NCBI RefSeq assembly: GCF_030864005.1
Contig: NZ_CP132976.1
Span: 1,922,001 to 1,986,000, forward strand
Source: Achromobacter seleniivolatilans
GTDB taxonomy: Bacteria; Pseudomonadota; Gammaproteobacteria; Burkholderiales; Burkholderiaceae_B
Length of the DNA: 64,000 nt
Reading direction: 5' to 3'
Positions 61,511-64,000 of this stretch are shown here, piece by piece. Both the position numbers and the translations under genes were made by a program. Numbering within the stretch: position 1 is the stretch's first letter; the number at the start of each line of letters is the position of its first letter. The notes below the pieces were generated by a model, which was not told the DNA's origin, did no database searches, and saw only the letters and a list, made by a program, of their open reading frames with translations.

Positions 61511-62752
61511 ATGCCTCCCCTCCTGACCATCGACGAACCCGCCCCGCCCCCCGCCCGCCCGCGCCCGCAATGGCGCGCCTTCACAGAAATGGGATTCCGG
61601 CCGCTCTACCTTGCAGGCTGCTTCTGGGCGCTGATTTCGGTATGGCTATGGGTCCATGCCCCAGCGCGCATCACCGGTGTGCTGGGCGGCATGTTCTGGC
61701 ACGCGCACGAAATGCTGTGGGGTTTTGTCGCCACCATTGCCGTGGGCTTCTTACTGACGGCAGGGGCCAACTGGACCGGAAAAAACCCGTTGCGCGGCAA
61801 TGCGCTGGCGGTTCTTTGCCTGTTGTGGATCGTGGCGCGCGCGGCTTACCTCACGCCGGGGCGTCCTGCATTCCTGGTGGCCGTTGCGGCCGATCTGGGT
61901 TTCTTCCTGTGGGGCGCTGCCGCGCTGGGCCGCGCGGTGTGGATCACGCGCAATCAGCGCAACTACGGCGTGCCTTTCCTGATGCTGGGGCTGGGCGCCA
62001 CCAATGGTCTGTATCTGTGGGCGGTGTATCAGGGGGACTATCTGGCCCTGATGCGCTACTTCAACGCTGGCCTGTTGTGCATGGCGGTGCTGACCTTGCT
62101 GATCGCGCGGCGCGTCATCCCCTTCTTTGCCAAGCGCGGCGTACCCGGCCTGGAGATTCCGCCGCACACGCGCAGCGGCCACTGGCAACTGGGCGCGGGC
62201 GTCATCGCCATCGCCTGCCTGCTGGCAGGCCAGCCGCGCATCGCCGCGCTGGCGCTGGCTGCGACCGGCGTCATTGCGCTGACGCAATGGGTGGCATGGA
62301 AACCCTGGGCCGTACGGCGCGTGCCCTTGTTATGGATTTTGTACGCAGGGTATGGGAGTCTGGGCGTCGGCTTGCTGGTGGGCGCGGCCCAACTGGGCGG
62401 CTATATCATCAGGCCAGCATGGCCCGCGCATGTGATCGGCGTCGCCGGGTTTTCCGTCCTGATTTTGGGAATGGTGACCCGCACGGCACTGGGCCACCTG
62501 GGCCGGCCGCTGAAAACCGACCGCAGTATGGTCTTGAGCTATGCGTTGATGATTCTGGCGGCCGTGTTGCGCCTGGCCGCCCTGCTCCCTACCGCCGCCA
62601 CGATGGGCTTGCTGCATGCGTCGGCCACGGCCTGGGTTCTGGCGCTGGCGCTGTACCTTTGGCGCTTTTTCCCGATGATGATTCGTCCGCGCGCGGACGC
62701 CGCCAAACCGGCGGCGCCCGTCATGCGCGTGATGTCCGTGAAGAGGACGTAG
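61511..62752 (+). CDS. nnrS: NnrS-family multi-helix membrane protein
   Basis: 413 residues from the ATG at 61511 (in-frame ATGs at 61424 and 61475 are upstream but precede a non-membrane leader). About twelve transmembrane helices; GFRPLYLAGCFWALISVWLW, FWHAHEMLWGFVATIAVGFL and RTALGHLGRPL are NnrS signatures, with the His of HAHEM as a likely haem/copper ligand. NnrS protects cells against nitric oxide in denitrifiers. Divergent from narK1. Confidence 0.9.
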   Translation: MPPLLTIDEPAPPPARPRPQWRAFTEMGFRPLYLAGCFWALISVWLWVHAPARITGVLGGMFWHAHEMLWGFVATIAVGFLLTAGANWTGKNPLRGNALAVLCLLWIVARAAYLTPGRPAFLVAVAADLGFFLWGAAALGRAVWITRNQRNYGVPFLMLGLGATNGLYLWAVYQGDYLALMRYFNAGLLCMAVLTLLIARRVIPFFAKRGVPGLEIPPHTRSGHWQLGAGVIAIACLLAGQPRIAALALAATGVIALTQWVAWKPWAVRRVPLLWILYAGYGSLGVGLLVGAAQLGGYIIRPAWPAHVIGVAGFSVLILGMVTRTALGHLGRPLKTDRSMVLSYALMILAAVLRLAALLPTAATMGLLHASATAWVLALALYLWRFFPMMIRPRADAAKPAAPVMRVMSVKRT

Positions 62753-62775
62753 CCGCGGCAGACGCAGCTGCGAAC

Positions 62776-63723
62776 TTAACCGCGGCCTTCGCGGCGGTTG
62801 ATCGCTTCGATTTCGCGCTTCATCGCTTTGAGCCAGGCCTTTAGCAAGGACTGGTCCTGGAACTGCATCATCTCGTGTTCCAGTTCACGAATATATTCCT
62901 GGATGTCCACGATATCGGCGTCCAGGTCTTCAATGACCGTTTCCGGATCGAACGACGCGAACGGGTCCAGGTCATAACGCAGCTTGAAGCCTTCTTCGGC
63001 AAAGCTGGCCTGGCACAAAACTTCATCCAACTGAGCTTGCAGAGCGGCATTGGCCTGCGGCAGCTGGTCATCGGCCACATCTGACGGCGTGGCCTCGCCC
63101 GTCTGTTGGACGGCTTGGCTCAGCCGCTCGCGTTCGGCGTCTTGCAGCGCCTGCCAGGCCACGGCATTCGGGGTGGACGTGCGGGTAGCCAGGCGGGCCT
63201 GCGCCAGCAGCTCTTCCGCCTCTTCATCCTCGTACTTATCCTGAATCAGCGACAGCAGCTGCGTGGGCGTAAAGGCCGCCACATCTTCATCCGCGTCCAG
63301 TTCCAGGGCCTCGATCAGCGCAGCCTTGGCGTCTTCGATGTCTTCTGCAACGTCCGCATCGTATTCAGATCCGGCGTGCTTCTTATAGAGGGTCTTAAGC
63401 CGTCCGGCGTCGCAGCCTTCAGGCAGCTCGCCTTTGGAAGCCAGCAGCAGCAGTTCTTCCGAAAACTCCGTGACCAGTTCAGCGACGAATTCCCGCTCTG
63501 CCTTGGACAAGCCCATATTCTTGTGCGCGTGGTCAAAACACAGCACAAGCTTCATGCGCAACGCGTGCAGTTTTTCTTCCAGCGGGGCGAGTTCTTCGGA
63601 ATACTTGCGCTGATAATCCGCCTCGACTGCCTGCCATTGCTGCAAGCGGGCGCGTTCGGTGTCCAACCTTGCCTGCAGGCGCTCGAACAATTGACGCGGA
63701 CTTTCTAGGGAATGTTCACCCAT
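62776..63723 (-). CDS. Acidic coiled-coil hypothetical protein
   Basis: 315 residues, no signal peptide or membrane helix. Residues 5-60 and 180-210 are heptad-rich (LFERLQARLDTERARLQQWQ), residues 60-130 are mixed charged helix, residues 130-175 are strongly acidic (DVAEDIEDAKAALIEALELD), and the last 60 residues end in a helix pair (YIRELEHEMMQFQDQSLLKA). I do not recognise the family. AGGAG precedes the ATG. Convergent with nnrS. Confidence 0.6.
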   Translation of the reverse strand: MGEHSLESPRQLFERLQARLDTERARLQQWQAVEADYQRKYSEELAPLEEKLHALRMKLVLCFDHAHKNMGLSKAEREFVAELVTEFSEELLLLASKGELPEGCDAGRLKTLYKKHAGSEYDADVAEDIEDAKAALIEALELDADEDVAAFTPTQLLSLIQDKYEDEEAEELLAQARLATRTSTPNAVAWQALQDAERERLSQAVQQTGEATPSDVADDQLPQANAALQAQLDEVLCQASFAEEGFKLRYDLDPFASFDPETVIEDLDADIVDIQEYIRELEHEMMQFQDQSLLKAWLKAMKREIEAINRREGRG

Positions 63724-63804
63724 GGACCTGCTCCTTGCTAAGCCAAATTGAATTCAGCCGCCACTCTAAACGATTCGTGCAAACCCCTCTTGAAAAACAC
63801 CATC

Positions 63805-63823
63805 AATAACGCTAATCATTATT
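63805..63823 (+). promoter_or_regulatory. Fur box upstream of the terminal gene
   Basis: AATAACGCTAATCATTATT matches 15 of 19 positions of the Fur consensus, with the inner AATCATTAT exact. It is 38 bases before the ATG at 63861. Confidence 0.75.
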
Positions 63824-63860
63824 ATTAATATAGAATCACGGCTGTCCGCAACACCCTAGC

Positions 63861-64000
63861 ATGGCAGCCCAGATGTCTCTGCCCCTCATCGCGGGCCACT
63901 CCCCTGCACGCAAACGCCTGATTCTGATTGCCGCCGCCCTGTTGCTGGCCTTAGTGATCGGACTCTGGTTGTGGTTAAAGGGAAATAATGGCCCCGCCGC
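63861..64000 (+). CDS. Start of a MacA/PvdR-like membrane-fusion protein, cut by window edge
   Basis: Forty-six codons are visible. The N-terminus MAAQMSLPLIAGHSPARKRL leads into one hydrophobic helix (ILIAAALLLALVIGLWLWLK) followed by GNNGPAA, the pattern of a MacA-type periplasmic adaptor. With a Fur box ahead, a siderophore exporter such as PvdRT-OpmQ is a fair guess. The rest lies outside the window. Confidence 0.55.
   Translation, partial: MAAQMSLPLIAGHSPARKRLILIAAALLLALVIGLWLWLKGNNGPA

Noticed and set aside
1..64000. CRISPR arrays, tRNA or rRNA genes, insertion sequences, prophage genes
   Set aside because: I looked for regular repeats, tRNA-like cloverleaf ends, transposase or integrase motifs and phage structural genes and saw none.

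Overview
The window is GC-rich and gene-dense. It carries a betaproteobacterial repertoire: two Bug-type tricarboxylate/organic-acid binding proteins, a large LysR complement, catB with a divergent catR-like regulator, and narK1-narK2-narGHJI followed by a parvulin gene and moaA. I infer a member of the Alcaligenaceae close to Achromobacter or Bordetella, from gene content and protein style only. I saw no rRNA, tRNA, insertion sequence, prophage or CRISPR array, and no stretch above 300 bases is free of genes.

Layout. 1-2945: the 3' part of a TonB-dependent siderophore receptor, then a convergent FUSC-type membrane protein. 3156-5338: an unusual two-gene cassette, a small one-TM protein resembling effector-associated component EACC1 coupled by a one-base overlap to a large HExxH zincin-like protein. 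5448-9362: a glutamine amidotransferase and the catR/catB/Bug group. 9438-12553: LysR, quinone oxidoreductase and PPK2. 12588-16966: a sugar-acid catabolic group (IlvD/Edd dehydratase, RraA-like protein, Bug) with a divergent FCD-GntR regulator and a palindromic operator. 16980-19114: two envelope proteins of unknown role. 19111-29280: what looks like a sulfur-scavenging district (sulfonate-type ABC transporter, SfnB-like flavoprotein, CMD protein, MetY, class V PLP enzyme). 28258-31545: a polar amino-acid ABC binding protein and a double permease fused in one chain.

31542-35637 and 40640-46038: two FecI-FecR-TonB receptor systems, the second with a PepSY membrane protein, each with a Fur-like box ahead of fecI. 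Between them lie a LysR/acetylpolyamine amidohydrolase pair and the ubiU-ubiV-ubiT operon for O2-independent ubiquinone synthesis, preceded by an FNR-like site.

46156-61296: one co-oriented block on the minus strand, narK1-narK2-narG-narH-narJ-narI-ppiC-moaA-carbonic anhydrase-mobB-narX-narL. It covers nitrate import, respiratory reduction, molybdenum cofactor supply and nitrate sensing. Divergent nnrS follows. Together with ubiUVT this makes a coherent anaerobic-respiration set: quinone, enzyme, cofactor, transport and regulation. The window ends in a coiled-coil hypothetical gene and the first codons of a Fur-box-preceded gene that looks like a MacA/PvdR-type membrane-fusion protein.

Several gene starts were set by ribosome-binding site, ATGA overlap or family alignment rather than by the longest open frame; the reasons are in the entries.
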